A DNA stretch of 52,158 bases from Photobacterium indicum. Lineage in GTDB: Bacteria; Pseudomonadota; Gammaproteobacteria; Enterobacterales; Vibrionaceae. This document shows positions 16,057 through 24,333 of the stretch, one piece after another (positions within the stretch are counted from its first letter, which is position 1; each line of letters opens with the position of its first letter). The notes beneath the pieces were generated by a model. The model did not search any database. It was not told where the DNA came from and saw nothing but the letters and a program-made list of their open reading frames with translations. The stretch lies in assembly GCF_003026215.1 (NCBI RefSeq), contig NZ_PYOC01000020.1:1-52158 (forward strand), in the 5' to 3' direction. The translations under genes were made by a program, and so were the position numbers.

Positions 16057-17873
16057 TAGTACACATCCTTTTGATAACGCTTGCTCTTACGTAGCTCATT
16101 TAAATATTGTTCAGCCTGCTCACGGCTTTGCTTCCCTTGCTGTTCAATCACGGTCAGTAATACGTCGTGTACATCTTTCGCCATATGGTTCATATCCCCA
16201 CAAACATAAACATGCGCACCTTCTTGTAACCATTGCCATACCTGCTCGGCATGTTCTAACACACGGTGTTGTACGTATACTTTCTCAACTTGGTCACGAC
16301 TGAATGCCACATCAAGTTGCTGTACAACGCCTGATTTCAGGTACTTTTGCCATTCGACTTGATACAAGAAATCATCAGTAAATGTACGGTCGCCAAAGAA
16401 TAACCAATTCTTACCTTCAGCTTCTCGGTTGTCCCGCTCTTGTACAAATGCACGGAAAGGAGCGATACCAGTACCAGGACCAATCATAATCACCGGGGTA
16501 TTGTCATCTGCAGGCAGTTTGAAATTATTGTTTTCTTCAACAAAGACTTTTACCGTTCCGCCTTCTTCTAGACGGCGAGATAAGAAGCTAGAAGCACCAC
16601 CTTGACGACTTTCTTCACCTTTTTCGAATTCAACCACGCCAACAGTTAGATGAACTTCTTCGCCAACCTCTTCCTGACTAGAAGAAATAGAATATAAACG
16701 AGGCGTTAAACGACGTAATAAACTAATAAGTTGTTCAGCACTTAATTGGGTTTTCTTTTCAGCTAACACATCAATGATTTGAGTATTACCCGAGTATTCA
16801 CGAAGCTTATTTTTATCTGCCACCAGCTTTTCTAACTTTTTACTCTCAGAAAGCGCAGCAAATTTCGTCACCAGCTGTGGGTTCGCGGAAGTAATTTCAT
16901 ATTGGCTAACTAAAGCCGTTACAAGTTGGATGCTTTCACCATCAACCTCAACCAGCTCTTCACCACTTAACCCCACTTTAGCAACGATGGCTAACGCTAA
17001 TTCAGGATCATTTTCATACCATACGCCTAGTGCATCACCAGCTTGGTAGGTTAAGCCTGAACCTTCTAAATCAATTTCAATATGGCGAACATCTTTACCA
17101 GAATTACGACCAGTGATCTTCTGGCTAGTCAGCAGTGTCGCAGCATACGGATTCTGCTTGGAGTATTGCGACACAGCCTGTTGAGGTTGAGTTACAGGCA
17201 GCTGCACAACGTCGGCATCACCTGCTGATAATGTCTCTTTGACTTTGGCTAATGCCTTCACTCGCCATTCCGCAGCAGGTGCATCATAGTCAACATCACA
17301 ATCTAAGCGATCTAACATCGGCAGAGCGCCAAGCTTGCTTAAGTAACCATCAAAGTCTTTCGCCGTTTGGCAGAAGAACTCATAACTTGAATCACCCAAG
17401 CCAATAACAGCATATTGTAGGTTAGGCAGTTTGGGGGCTTTCTTCGATTGCAAGAATTCATGTAAGTCGATCGCATCATCAGGCGCTTCACCTTCACCAT
17501 GGGTAGAAGCAATAATAATGACATGGGTTTCTTTCGCGAAGTTTTTACCTTTGTAATCACCAGCTGATACTAACTCAACAGCAATACCCGCAGCAGTCGC
17601 CTCTTCCTTTAACGCAATGGCAACCCCTTTAGCATTACCCGTTTGTGACGCATAGATAATGGTTAATTTACCAGCAGGTTGCGCAGCGGCAACAACGCCG
17701 GGCTGTGATACAGATTGAAGATGAGTTGAAGCCTGAGTTTGACTTAGCCCCCAAAAGTAACCACTTATCCATGCAAGCTGCTGTGGTGATGATTCTGCAG
17801 CGGCTTGTTGTAACTGATCTATTTGTTGATCATTGAGTGGGCTGGCTACAGCCGATAATTCCTTAAGTAACAT
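16056..17873 (-). CDS. cysJ: Sulfite reductase (NADPH) flavoprotein alpha-component CysJ
   Basis: Carries electrons from NADPH through FAD and FMN to CysI. The protein has an N-terminal flavodoxin domain (IIYASQTGNAKGVA, LGDSSYEFFC), a connecting/FAD domain (RLYSISSS) and a ferredoxin-NADP reductase domain (IGPGTGIAPFRAFVQER, YVCGDMNHMAKDV), ending in RYQKDVY. The frame opens at 17894 but AGGGAA stands 9 bases before the ATG at 17873, giving 605 aa. It is the first gene of cysJIH. The 168-bp gap upstream should hold the promoter, presumably CysB-dependent by analogy. Confidence 0.96.
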   Translation of the reverse strand: MLLKELSAVASPLNDQQIDQLQQAAAESSPQQLAWISGYFWGLSQTQASTHLQSVSQPGVVAAAQPAGKLTIIYASQTGNAKGVAIALKEEATAAGIAVELVSAGDYKGKNFAKETHVIIIASTHGEGEAPDDAIDLHEFLQSKKAPKLPNLQYAVIGLGDSSYEFFCQTAKDFDGYLSKLGALPMLDRLDCDVDYDAPAAEWRVKALAKVKETLSAGDADVVQLPVTQPQQAVSQYSKQNPYAATLLTSQKITGRNSGKDVRHIEIDLEGSGLTYQAGDALGVWYENDPELALAIVAKVGLSGEELVEVDGESIQLVTALVSQYEITSANPQLVTKFAALSESKKLEKLVADKNKLREYSGNTQIIDVLAEKKTQLSAEQLISLLRRLTPRLYSISSSQEEVGEEVHLTVGVVEFEKGEESRQGGASSFLSRRLEEGGTVKVFVEENNNFKLPADDNTPVIMIGPGTGIAPFRAFVQERDNREAEGKNWLFFGDRTFTDDFLYQVEWQKYLKSGVVQQLDVAFSRDQVEKVYVQHRVLEHAEQVWQWLQEGAHVYVCGDMNHMAKDVHDVLLTVIEQQGKQSREQAEQYLNELRKSKRYQKDVY

Positions 17874-18041
17874 GACACGACGTTCCCTATACATTGCGTT
17901 ATGTTAGATTAGCCACTGAATGAAATAACAAGAAAGAATAGATGAGAATGTTTTATAACTTTTAGTTAGGTGCAGGGGTGTGAATATGCAGCTTAATGGG
18001 TTACTAAGCATGCAATGTGGCGAATAAGTAGAAAGAATACG

Positions 18042-18275
18042 TTAGAAAGCGTCGGCAATTCTCACTTGATGAAAACCGACCTCAAACGCACTTTCTGTTG
18101 CAGAATCGACATCCTGATAGCATTTTTCACTACCAGTATGGTCAGTTAAAGGGACTAATCCGCCACGACGGTGACGAAATTCCACAATCCATCCGTTAGT
18201 TTGGATTGACGGCTCGACAACAGCTTCCACTAAATCGCTGGTTAAATATAAGCGCTGTAATTCATCTATAGTCAT
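18042..18275 (-). CDS. Small conserved-looking protein of unknown function
   Basis: A 77-aa acidic cytoplasmic protein starting MTIDELQRLYLTSDLVEAV. I do not recognise the family. It has no signal peptide or membrane segment. Its central FRHRRGGLVPLTDHTGSEK segment, rich in charged and turn residues, looks like a folded alpha/beta domain. The ATG at 18275 is preceded by AGGA; the frame opens at 18302. It lies upstream of cysJ on the same strand with a 168-bp gap, so co-regulation with cysJIH is possible but unproven. Good ribosome-binding signal and normal composition argue that it is real. Confidence 0.7.
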   Translation of the reverse strand: MTIDELQRLYLTSDLVEAVVEPSIQTNGWIVEFRHRRGGLVPLTDHTGSEKCYQDVDSATESAFEVGFHQVRIADAF

Positions 18276-18336
18276 AATCCTGTTTCCTGATGAATGTGTC
18301 ACTTATTAAAAATGGTACAAAAACAGAGAAACAGGC

Positions 18337-18368
18337 AACAAAAAGCCACGAATAATTCGTGGCTTTTT
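18337..18368 (-). terminator. Terminator of the outer-membrane protein gene
   Basis: AAAAGCCACGA (18341-18351) pairs with TCGTGGCTTTT (18357 onward) around a short loop. The minus-strand T-run (plus-strand As at about 18340-18344) makes it an efficient terminator for the gene ending at 18392. Confidence 0.9.
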
Positions 18369-18391
18369 AATATTCATACAATTAGTCAGGC

Positions 18392-19042
18392 TTAGAAATC
18401 TAATTCAACACCAGCAAACCAACCGTCAAGCTTCACGCTATCACTGTTTTTAACGCTATCAAAATCGTAATCCATCACGCGGTAACCACCACGAACGTTT
18501 AGATCAAGCGCAACTAAAGGAATAGACCACTTAACACCCGCTTGACCATCAACAGTACTGTTGCTGTTGAAGCTACTGAAGTTTAGATCACCAAACACAA
18601 ATAGTGGTGTCATCGGGATGCCCACTTCTACGTTACCGTAGATGCTAGGCTGCCACTCATCAAACGTATCATTCTTATCACCAAGAGTAACGTTACCCGA
18701 TCCGAACTTCGTCATTGTAAGACCAAGATCGAATGCAATCGCATCGTTATCTAAGATTTCGTAGTAAGCAGTTAAGTCTGTTTGTTCGAAAGCAACAGCG
18801 CCAGTATCGATGTCGTTGTAACGAAGACGGAAGTTAGGCACTAATGGAATAAAGTGCTCAAATGCTACGTAAAATGAAGGGGACGTGTCGTCACTTTTGT
18901 CGTTAGTAGTGCTATTGACTTTCGCATTAGCAGCCCATACGTCAACGCCGGCTTTAACTCCTAAAAGTGCTGCAGCTTGTGCTGGTACTGCTACAGAAAA
19001 AGCTACAGCAGCCGCTACAGCTGTAAGCATTAATTTGTTCAT
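18392..19042 (-). CDS. Outer-membrane beta-barrel protein (TIGR04219-like)
   Basis: A 216-aa secreted protein with an N-terminal signal peptide (MNKLMLTAVAAAVAFSVAVP, cleaved after AQA). The mature chain has alternating hydrophobic/polar strands ending in a C-terminal aromatic (GVELDF), the signature of an outer-membrane barrel of about eight strands. The overall pattern, LLGVKAGVDVWAA near the N-terminus and LDLNVRGGYRVMDYDF near the end, resembles the TIGR04219 family of unknown function. GGAG lies 6 bases before the ATG. Monocistronic, with its own terminator at 18341. Confidence 0.85.
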   Translation of the reverse strand: MNKLMLTAVAAAVAFSVAVPAQAAALLGVKAGVDVWAANAKVNSTTNDKSDDTSPSFYVAFEHFIPLVPNFRLRYNDIDTGAVAFEQTDLTAYYEILDNDAIAFDLGLTMTKFGSGNVTLGDKNDTFDEWQPSIYGNVEVGIPMTPLFVFGDLNFSSFNSNSTVDGQAGVKWSIPLVALDLNVRGGYRVMDYDFDSVKNSDSVKLDGWFAGVELDF

Positions 19043-19184
19043 TCGAGTCTCCGCTCTTATAAGTATTTTAAAAAATCGGCAAGACTATAGCAGAAGCTGT
19101 ACAAGAAAACCGCACTTCATTCGCTTTGCTGAATTATTGAGCCCAAAAATACTTATTGTTGCTATACAAATTGACTCGATACCG

Positions 19185-19427
19185 CTAGTAACGACGGCGG
19201 TATGTTGATCTCTCGCGGTGAGACTTGTCTGCTTTTTTCTCGCGATAAAACCACACAACAATCGCAATCAATGCAATCCATGGTAATAGCTTAAACACAA
19301 TTCCAATCATACCCGCGACTGCCATAATGGCAAAACCAGCAGCCACAGCAAGTAATACGCCAATCATACTGACACCGGTAAAAATCAGTACTAATGAAAA
19401 AGCAATTAAAAATAGAAACTCGATCAT
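19185..19427 (-). CDS. pspG: Phage shock protein G (PspG) homologue
   Basis: An 80-aa inner-membrane protein with two or three hydrophobic helices (IEFLFLIAFSLVLIFTGVS; then a glycine-rich helix; then KLLPWIALIAIVVWFY) and a basic Arg/Tyr-rich tail ending RRRY. Length, topology and the KLLPW motif match E. coli PspG, an effector of the phage-shock membrane-stress response. As in E. coli the gene lies beside dusA. The frame opens two codons earlier (19433), but the ATG at 19427 has GGGG seven bases upstream and aligns with the family start. A sigma-54-type promoter at 19461 supports the identification. Confidence 0.9.
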   Translation of the reverse strand: MIEFLFLIAFSLVLIFTGVSMIGVLLAVAAGFAIMAVAGMIGIVFKLLPWIALIAIVVWFYREKKADKSHRERSTYRRRY

Positions 19428-19460
19428 ATTCATTCCCCTTTATTATCTACATATAACCAT

Positions 19461-19476
19461 TGCACAAAGTAAGCCA
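19461..19476 (-). promoter_or_regulatory. Sigma-54-type promoter of pspG
   Basis: Read on the minus strand the sequence is TGGCTTACTTTGTGCA. Compared with the RpoN consensus TGGCAC-N5-TTGCA, the invariant -24 GG and -12 GC are present at exactly the right spacing, with three mismatches elsewhere. The start of transcription would fall near 19450, about 23 bases before the pspG ATG. Known psp genes are transcribed by sigma-54 with PspF. Confidence 0.7.
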
Positions 19477-19520
19477 TTATTTGAGTCAGAACATAATTCA
19501 TTGTATTTCAACATGATACA

Positions 19521-19553
19521 AAAAAGCGTAACCTCTCATTAAGATTACGCTTT
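19521..19553 (-). terminator. Terminator of dusA
   Basis: AAAGCGTAA (19523-19531) pairs with TTACGCTTT (19545-19553). On the minus strand the stem is followed by a run of six Ts. It separates dusA from the sigma-54 promoter of pspG. Confidence 0.85.
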
Positions 19554-19630
19554 CTAAACTTGGTCAAAATAGCCATTTGTTATGGTTAATATTGCCAACC
19601 TTTAATCAGTCTGAATAATACTAATATTAG

Positions 19631-20671
19631 TTATACATCTAGATCATGGGGAACTTTGTCTAACGCGTGTTGCACGACCTCAATTCCAGAGCCTGATTTA
19701 TGCGCATTCTCACTGATATAACGACGCCATTGACGTCCACCAGGTATACCTTGGAAAAGCCCAAGCATATGACGGGTAATATGGCCCAGTTTAGAGCCAT
19801 TCGCCAACTGGCGTTCAATATAAGGAAACATTGCTTCTGCAGCCTCACGACGTTTAATAATTGGCTTTGAACTGCCAAATAAACGTTGATCGACTTCTGC
19901 CATCAAATACGGATTTTGATAAGCCTCGCGACCCACCATTACCCCGTCCATGTGCTTTAAATGCTCTTCCATCTCATCAAACGTCTTAATGCCACCATTA
20001 ATCGCCATGATAATATTTGGGAAGTCACGTTTTAATTGATAAACACGCGGGTAATCAAGCGGTGGGATCTCACGGTTCTCTTTCGGGCTAAGCCCTTTGA
20101 GCCACGCTTTACGCGCATGTACCGTAAAATTATCACAGCCACTCTTCTCGTTGACGGTACCAATGAAATCAACCAAGAACTGATAAGAATCCTGCTCATC
20201 AATACCAATTCGAGTTTTAACGGTAACAGGAATATCAACCACTTCACGCATTGATGAAACACATAAAGCCACCAGATCTGCTTCACCCATTAGGCAAGCT
20301 CCAAACCGTCCATTCTGAACACGATCTGATGGGCAACCTACATTCAGGTTAATTTCATCATAGCCACGTTCTTGAGCTAGTTTCGCACAGTGCGCTAAAT
20401 CAACAGGGTTTGAACCACCCAATTGTAATGCGACAGGATTCTCTTCTTCATTAAACGTCAGAAAATCGCCTTTACCATGAATAATTGCCCCTGTTGTAAC
20501 CATCTCGGTATAAAGCAAAGCATTTTCACTTAATAGACGATGGAAATAACGACAATGACGATCAGTCCAATCGAGCATGGGTGCAACGGAAAAACGCTGC
20601 ATTGGATAACCAGAATTATCTTGCGTTTTTATTTCATCATTTTGGTTATTCAATAAAGCATCAGTGACCAT
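19631..20671 (-). CDS. dusA: tRNA-dihydrouridine(20/20a) synthase DusA
   Basis: An FMN-dependent enzyme reducing uridines 20/20a of tRNA to dihydrouridine using NADPH. The 346-aa TIM-barrel protein has RFSVAPMLDWTDRHCRYFHR at the N-terminus and the DusA signature NVGCPSDRVQNGRFGACLM with the catalytic cysteine in GACLM (about residue 126). FMN-phosphate-binding segments INGGI and DGVMVGREAYQNP follow. The frame opens at 20677; AAGG is better placed for the ATG at 20671, but the difference is only two residues. Beside pspG as in E. coli. Confidence 0.96.
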   Translation of the reverse strand: MVTDALLNNQNDEIKTQDNSGYPMQRFSVAPMLDWTDRHCRYFHRLLSENALLYTEMVTTGAIIHGKGDFLTFNEEENPVALQLGGSNPVDLAHCAKLAQERGYDEINLNVGCPSDRVQNGRFGACLMGEADLVALCVSSMREVVDIPVTVKTRIGIDEQDSYQFLVDFIGTVNEKSGCDNFTVHARKAWLKGLSPKENREIPPLDYPRVYQLKRDFPNIIMAINGGIKTFDEMEEHLKHMDGVMVGREAYQNPYLMAEVDQRLFGSSKPIIKRREAAEAMFPYIERQLANGSKLGHITRHMLGLFQGIPGGRQWRRYISENAHKSGSGIEVVQHALDKVPHDLDV

Positions 20672-21172
20672 TGTCATACCTTCATTCTAAGTAGAGCTAT
20701 AAATACAAAATATTGCCAATAGGCTTTTCAATACTTCAAAAAGTAAAAAGCACAGTGTTTATTAGCAAGGTGCGCTAGTTTACGCGATTTATTAACGAAG
20801 CCCAAGATAGAAACTAAAACCAGATAACAACCAATCCACCTCCCCCATTAAAAACTGTAAAGGCGGATATACTCATACATCACCTCACGTTTTATTTCAA
20901 AGGGTTAAAATTAACATTGTTACTCAACCTTCTCGCCATTCTTTACAAACCCTTCCCGAATACACTTACGTTATAAAGGTCTATTACAAGCCGGTGACAT
21001 TCTAGAAAAACGCTATTAATCTGCATATCACGTTATTTTTATTGAATACATACGGTAGCGTGATCAAACTCGCGAAATATTCTCCTGATTGTTCTAGAAT
21101 TTAGAGACCAGACATACGTTTATCGAATGCTGTGATAAACTGTCTGACTTATCGCTGTTTTCTGAGGTTTTA
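20672..21172. other. Divergent intergenic region dusA / zur
   Basis: About 500 bp, AT-rich, between divergent dusA and zur. TGAGG lies 5 bases before the zur ATG. An imperfect dyad GATAAACTG...ACTTATC (about 21133-21152) sits shortly upstream of zur and could be an operator, but it does not clearly match the known Zur box. No gene, long repeat or convincing terminator is seen. Confidence 0.4.
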
Positions 21173-21619
21173 ATGGCTAATCAAACGCAACTGCTGAATA
21201 AAGCACAACAGCTTTGCGAACAACGAGGAGTTAGACTTACACCTCAACGGTTAAAAGTTCTTGAGTTAATTATTGAGCACCACAGTTCAATAAGCGCTTA
21301 TGAGTTATTAGATTTACTTAAAGTAACCGAGCCTCAAGCAAAGCCACCAACAATATATCGCGCGCTTGATTTTTTATTAGCTCAAGGGTTCGTTCATAAA
21401 GTTGAATCCACTAATAGCTATATTGCTTGTTGTGTACTTGGGCACGCCGATCATTGTTCGCAATTATTGATTTGTGATGAATGCGGCTATGTAGAAGAAT
21501 CTCATGATGATGATTTAGCAAAATTATTACGCCAAAAATCAGAAAAATACGGCTTCAAAATTAATCATCATGTAGTAGAAAGCCACGGTATTTGCCGTAA
21601 GTGTCAAAGCAGCAAATAA
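21173..21619 (+). CDS. zur: Zinc uptake regulator Zur (Fur family)
   Basis: A zinc-sensing dimeric repressor of zinc-uptake genes. The 148-aa protein has an N-terminal winged helix (LTPQRLKVLELIIEHHSSISAYEL... PPTIYRALDFLLAQGFVHKV) and a C-terminal dimerisation/metal domain. The structural zinc site is the pair C101-x2-C104 (CDECG) and C141-x2-C144 (CRKC). PPTIYRALDFL and an extra C86-C87-x7-C95 cluster resemble Zur more than Fur. It is read divergently from dusA and is followed 33 bp later by the CheX-like gene. Confidence 0.92.
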   Translation: MANQTQLLNKAQQLCEQRGVRLTPQRLKVLELIIEHHSSISAYELLDLLKVTEPQAKPPTIYRALDFLLAQGFVHKVESTNSYIACCVLGHADHCSQLLICDECGYVEESHDDDLAKLLRQKSEKYGFKINHHVVESHGICRKCQSSK

Positions 21620-21652
21620 TATTTTAAATTTTCATAGGCACAATACGTAATT

Positions 21653-22114
21653 ATGCGAGCAGAATTCGTAAACCCTTTCTTAGCATCACTTTTGAATGTT
21701 CTGAAAACCATGGCGTCAATGGAATTGGCCCCACAAAAGCCACGCATTAAAAAAGATGAAGTGGCACGCGGTGATGTATCAGGTTTAATTGGTTTAATTG
21801 GTCCACAAACGAAAGGATCAATGTCGATTACCTTTGATGAAAACCTCGCTTTAGAAATCATGCAGCGCATGCTAGGTGAGCGCCCGAATGGTATCAACGA
21901 AGAAGTCACTGATATGGTTGGTGAAATTACCAACATGGTAACGGGCGGGGCTAAACGTATTTTAGCCGATAAAGGGTATAACTTTGAAATGGCAACCCCT
22001 GCAGTAGTCTCAGGGCGAGGTCATACAATTACCCATAAGACGGATGGTGTCATCATCATCATGCCTTTCAATTCTGAATACGGTAAAGCGTTCATCGAAA
22101 TCTGTTTTGATTAA
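21653..22114 (+). CDS. CheX-like chemotaxis phosphatase-family protein
   Basis: A 153-aa cytoplasmic protein of the CheC/CheX/FliY phosphatase superfamily. The single helix motif GEITNMVTGGAK has the E91-x2-N94 pair that in CheX inserts into the CheY active site to promote dephosphorylation. The N-terminus MRAEFVNPFLASLLNVL is typical for this family. It probably dephosphorylates a CheY-like receiver. No SD is seen at the usual distance, so it may rely on read-through from zur, 33 bp upstream. No other chemotaxis gene is nearby except motX at 36 kb. Confidence 0.88.
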   Translation: MRAEFVNPFLASLLNVLKTMASMELAPQKPRIKKDEVARGDVSGLIGLIGPQTKGSMSITFDENLALEIMQRMLGERPNGINEEVTDMVGEITNMVTGGAKRILADKGYNFEMATPAVVSGRGHTITHKTDGVIIIMPFNSEYGKAFIEICFD

Positions 22115-22152
22115 CCCTACTTCACCATTGAAACAAAGCCATAACTATCAGA

Positions 22153-22182
22153 TAAAAAAAACACCGCCAATGCGGTGTTCTT
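22153..22182. terminator. Bidirectional terminator between cheX-like gene and pgi
   Basis: AACACCGC (22160-22167) and GCGGTGTT (22172-22179) form a perfect 8-bp stem around CAAT. The plus-strand A-run at 22154-22160 gives a strong U-tract for pgi on the minus strand; the plus-strand side is weaker. Confidence 0.88.
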
Positions 22183-22211
22183 ATTTCTAACAACTATTTC
22201 ACAACGTGAAC

Positions 22212-23864
22212 TTATTTACGCCATTGTTTGAACGCGTTAATAAGACCATTCGTTGAGCTATCATGGCCAGTAATGCTGTCTGCATTATTTAGTTCAGGTA
22301 GAATTTGGTTAGCTAGCTGCTTACCTAATTCAACACCCCACTGATCAAAACTAAAGATATTCCAGATAACACCTTGCGTGAAGATCTTTTGCTCATACAG
22401 AGCCATTAAAGAACCCAATACTTTCGGCGTTACTTGTTTAATCAAGATAGAGTTAGTTGGACGGTTGCCGTCAAAAACTTTAAACGGTACTAAGTCTTTC
22501 ACTTCATCTAAAGTTTTACCTGCAGCAACAAACTCAGCTTCCACTTGCTCTTTTGTTTTACCAAATGCCAATGCTTCAGTTTGTGCAAAGAAGTTAGCCA
22601 TTAGTTTCGGATGGTGATCCGTTAATGGGTTATGGCTAATCGATGGTGCAATGAAATCACATGGAATTAACTTTGTTCCTTGGTGAATCAACTGATAGAA
22701 AGCATGCTGACCATTTGTACCTGGTTCACCCCAAATAATAGGACCCGTTTGGTAATCAACAGGGTTGCCACCACGGTCTACACACTTACCGTTTGATTCC
22801 ATGTTTCCTTGCTGGAAGTAAGCAGCAAAACGGTGTAAATATTGATCGTATGGCAGAATAGCTTCAGATTCAGCACCGTGGAAGTTGTTGTACCAAATAC
22901 CGATTAGCGCCAGAATCACTGGTAGGTTTTCTTCTAACGGTGCTTGTGCAAAGTGCAGATCCATTTCATGAGCACCATCTAATAGCTCAACAAAATTGTC
23001 GAAGCCAATAGATAAACAAATAGATAGACCGATAGCTGAGCATAGTGAATAACGACCACCAACCCAATCCCAGAATTCAAACATATTGTCTGTATCGATA
23101 CCAAACTCAGATACTGAGCCTGCATTGGTTGAAAGCGCAGCAAAATGCTTCGCGACATGTGCTTGATCTTGAGCTGTTGCTAAGAACCAATCACGTGCAG
23201 AGTGTGCATTCGTCATTGTTTCTTGTGTTGTGAACGTTTTTGATGCAATCAAGAATAACGTTGTTTCTGGGTTCAAATCTTTCAGTGTTTCTGCGATATG
23301 CGTACCGTCAACGTTTGATACAAAGTGCATGTTCAAACGCGTTTTATAAGGTACTAATGCTTCAGAAACCATGTAAGGGCCAAGATCTGAACCACCGATA
23401 CCGATATTAACAACATCGGTAATTTCTTGGCCTGTATAACCTTTCCAATCACCGTCAACGATGCGTGCAGTGAAGGCTTTCATCTTCTCTAGTACAGCGT
23501 TAACTTTAGGCATAACGTCTTCACCATCAACAACGACTGATGTATTGCTACGATTACGTAATGCAGAGTGAAGAACAGCACGATCTTCAGTTTTATTAAT
23601 CTTTTCACCACTGAACATTTCGGCAATAGCCGCTTTTAGTTCAGTTTGCTCAGCTAATGCAAATAGCTTCGTCAGCGTTTCTTCTGTGATAAGGTTTTTA
23701 GAGTAATCAAGCAGAATATCTGAGCCGAATGTTGCAGAAAACTTAGCAAAACGCTCGCTGTCGTTAGCAAACAAGTCGCTTAATTGTAGATCTTGCGCAT
23801 CTTCATAGTGTGCAGTCAGATCTTTCCAAGCTTGAGTATGCGTTGGGTTGATGTTTTTCAACAT
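22212..23864 (-). CDS. pgi: Glucose-6-phosphate isomerase
   Basis: Interconverts glucose 6-phosphate and fructose 6-phosphate in glycolysis and gluconeogenesis. The 550-aa cytoplasmic enzyme has VVNIGIGGSDLGPYMV, ASKTFTTQETMTNA, FEFWDWVGGRYSL, GNMESNGK and the catalytic NGQHAFYQLIHQGT segment. It aligns well end to end with the E. coli enzyme by recognition. The frame opens at 23900, but the ATG at 23864 (MLKNINPTHT) has AGGAA seven bases upstream and matches the family start. A terminator lies 30 bp downstream. Confidence 0.97.
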   Translation of the reverse strand: MLKNINPTHTQAWKDLTAHYEDAQDLQLSDLFANDSERFAKFSATFGSDILLDYSKNLITEETLTKLFALAEQTELKAAIAEMFSGEKINKTEDRAVLHSALRNRSNTSVVVDGEDVMPKVNAVLEKMKAFTARIVDGDWKGYTGQEITDVVNIGIGGSDLGPYMVSEALVPYKTRLNMHFVSNVDGTHIAETLKDLNPETTLFLIASKTFTTQETMTNAHSARDWFLATAQDQAHVAKHFAALSTNAGSVSEFGIDTDNMFEFWDWVGGRYSLCSAIGLSICLSIGFDNFVELLDGAHEMDLHFAQAPLEENLPVILALIGIWYNNFHGAESEAILPYDQYLHRFAAYFQQGNMESNGKCVDRGGNPVDYQTGPIIWGEPGTNGQHAFYQLIHQGTKLIPCDFIAPSISHNPLTDHHPKLMANFFAQTEALAFGKTKEQVEAEFVAAGKTLDEVKDLVPFKVFDGNRPTNSILIKQVTPKVLGSLMALYEQKIFTQGVIWNIFSFDQWGVELGKQLANQILPELNNADSITGHDSSTNGLINAFKQWRK

Positions 23865-24333
23865 GGTGAAGTTCCTGATATTTTTAGTTGTACAATCCAT
23901 CGAGCATTTCGAATCAAATCACTCAATGGATCCCCGATATTCGAATGTTGTTGTGGCGCATACAGTCTGTTTATCAGACTTTTTTGTAATTTTACAACTT
24001 ATGACAGATTATGACGTGAAGACACATCTACCTTCATTGAGTCAGGTCACGAAAACCAAGAGTAAATAATAGACGTTATTATTACTTCTTGTTCCAGTAA
24101 CATCTCTGATTGCAACAGAGCTTCAATCAAGACGCAAGAATTAATGTGGTTTCAAAAGGCAACACCAGCTAAAAGTGTAACCCTCGTCCCTATCTAATAA
24201 CCGATGAAATTGAACAACAAATTACAGAGATACACCAGTTTTATGTTGGTTTAGTACATATTTTCATTCAACAAACATCCACGCGTCTTACCTACATATC
24301 GATGAGGAAGAGTGTGTGTAAGCCCGGCAACAA
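23865..24333. other. Intergenic region upstream of pgi
   Basis: About 470 bp upstream of pgi and downstream of the Omp85-type gene. Two TTCGAA-centred dyads about 30 bp apart (around 23910 and 23940) and a plus-strand terminator (23964-23985) are visible. A -10-like TACAAT (23891-23896, plus) precedes them. No gene is supportable. A small plus-strand RNA between about 23900 and 23985 is possible. Confidence 0.4.
23964..23985 (+). terminator. Orphan plus-strand intrinsic terminator
   Basis: AGTCTG (23964-23969), loop TTTAT, CAGACT (23975-23980), then a run of Ts to 23985. The arrangement is a normal terminator in the plus direction, but the nearest plus-strand gene (cheX-like) ends almost 2 kb earlier behind its own terminator. 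It could end a small RNA or block antisense transcription. Confidence 0.65.

Noticed and set aside
21604..21936. 110-codon minus-strand frame opposite the cheX-like gene
   Set aside because: Antisense shadow of a protein with a clear family motif; no ribosome-binding site or domain.
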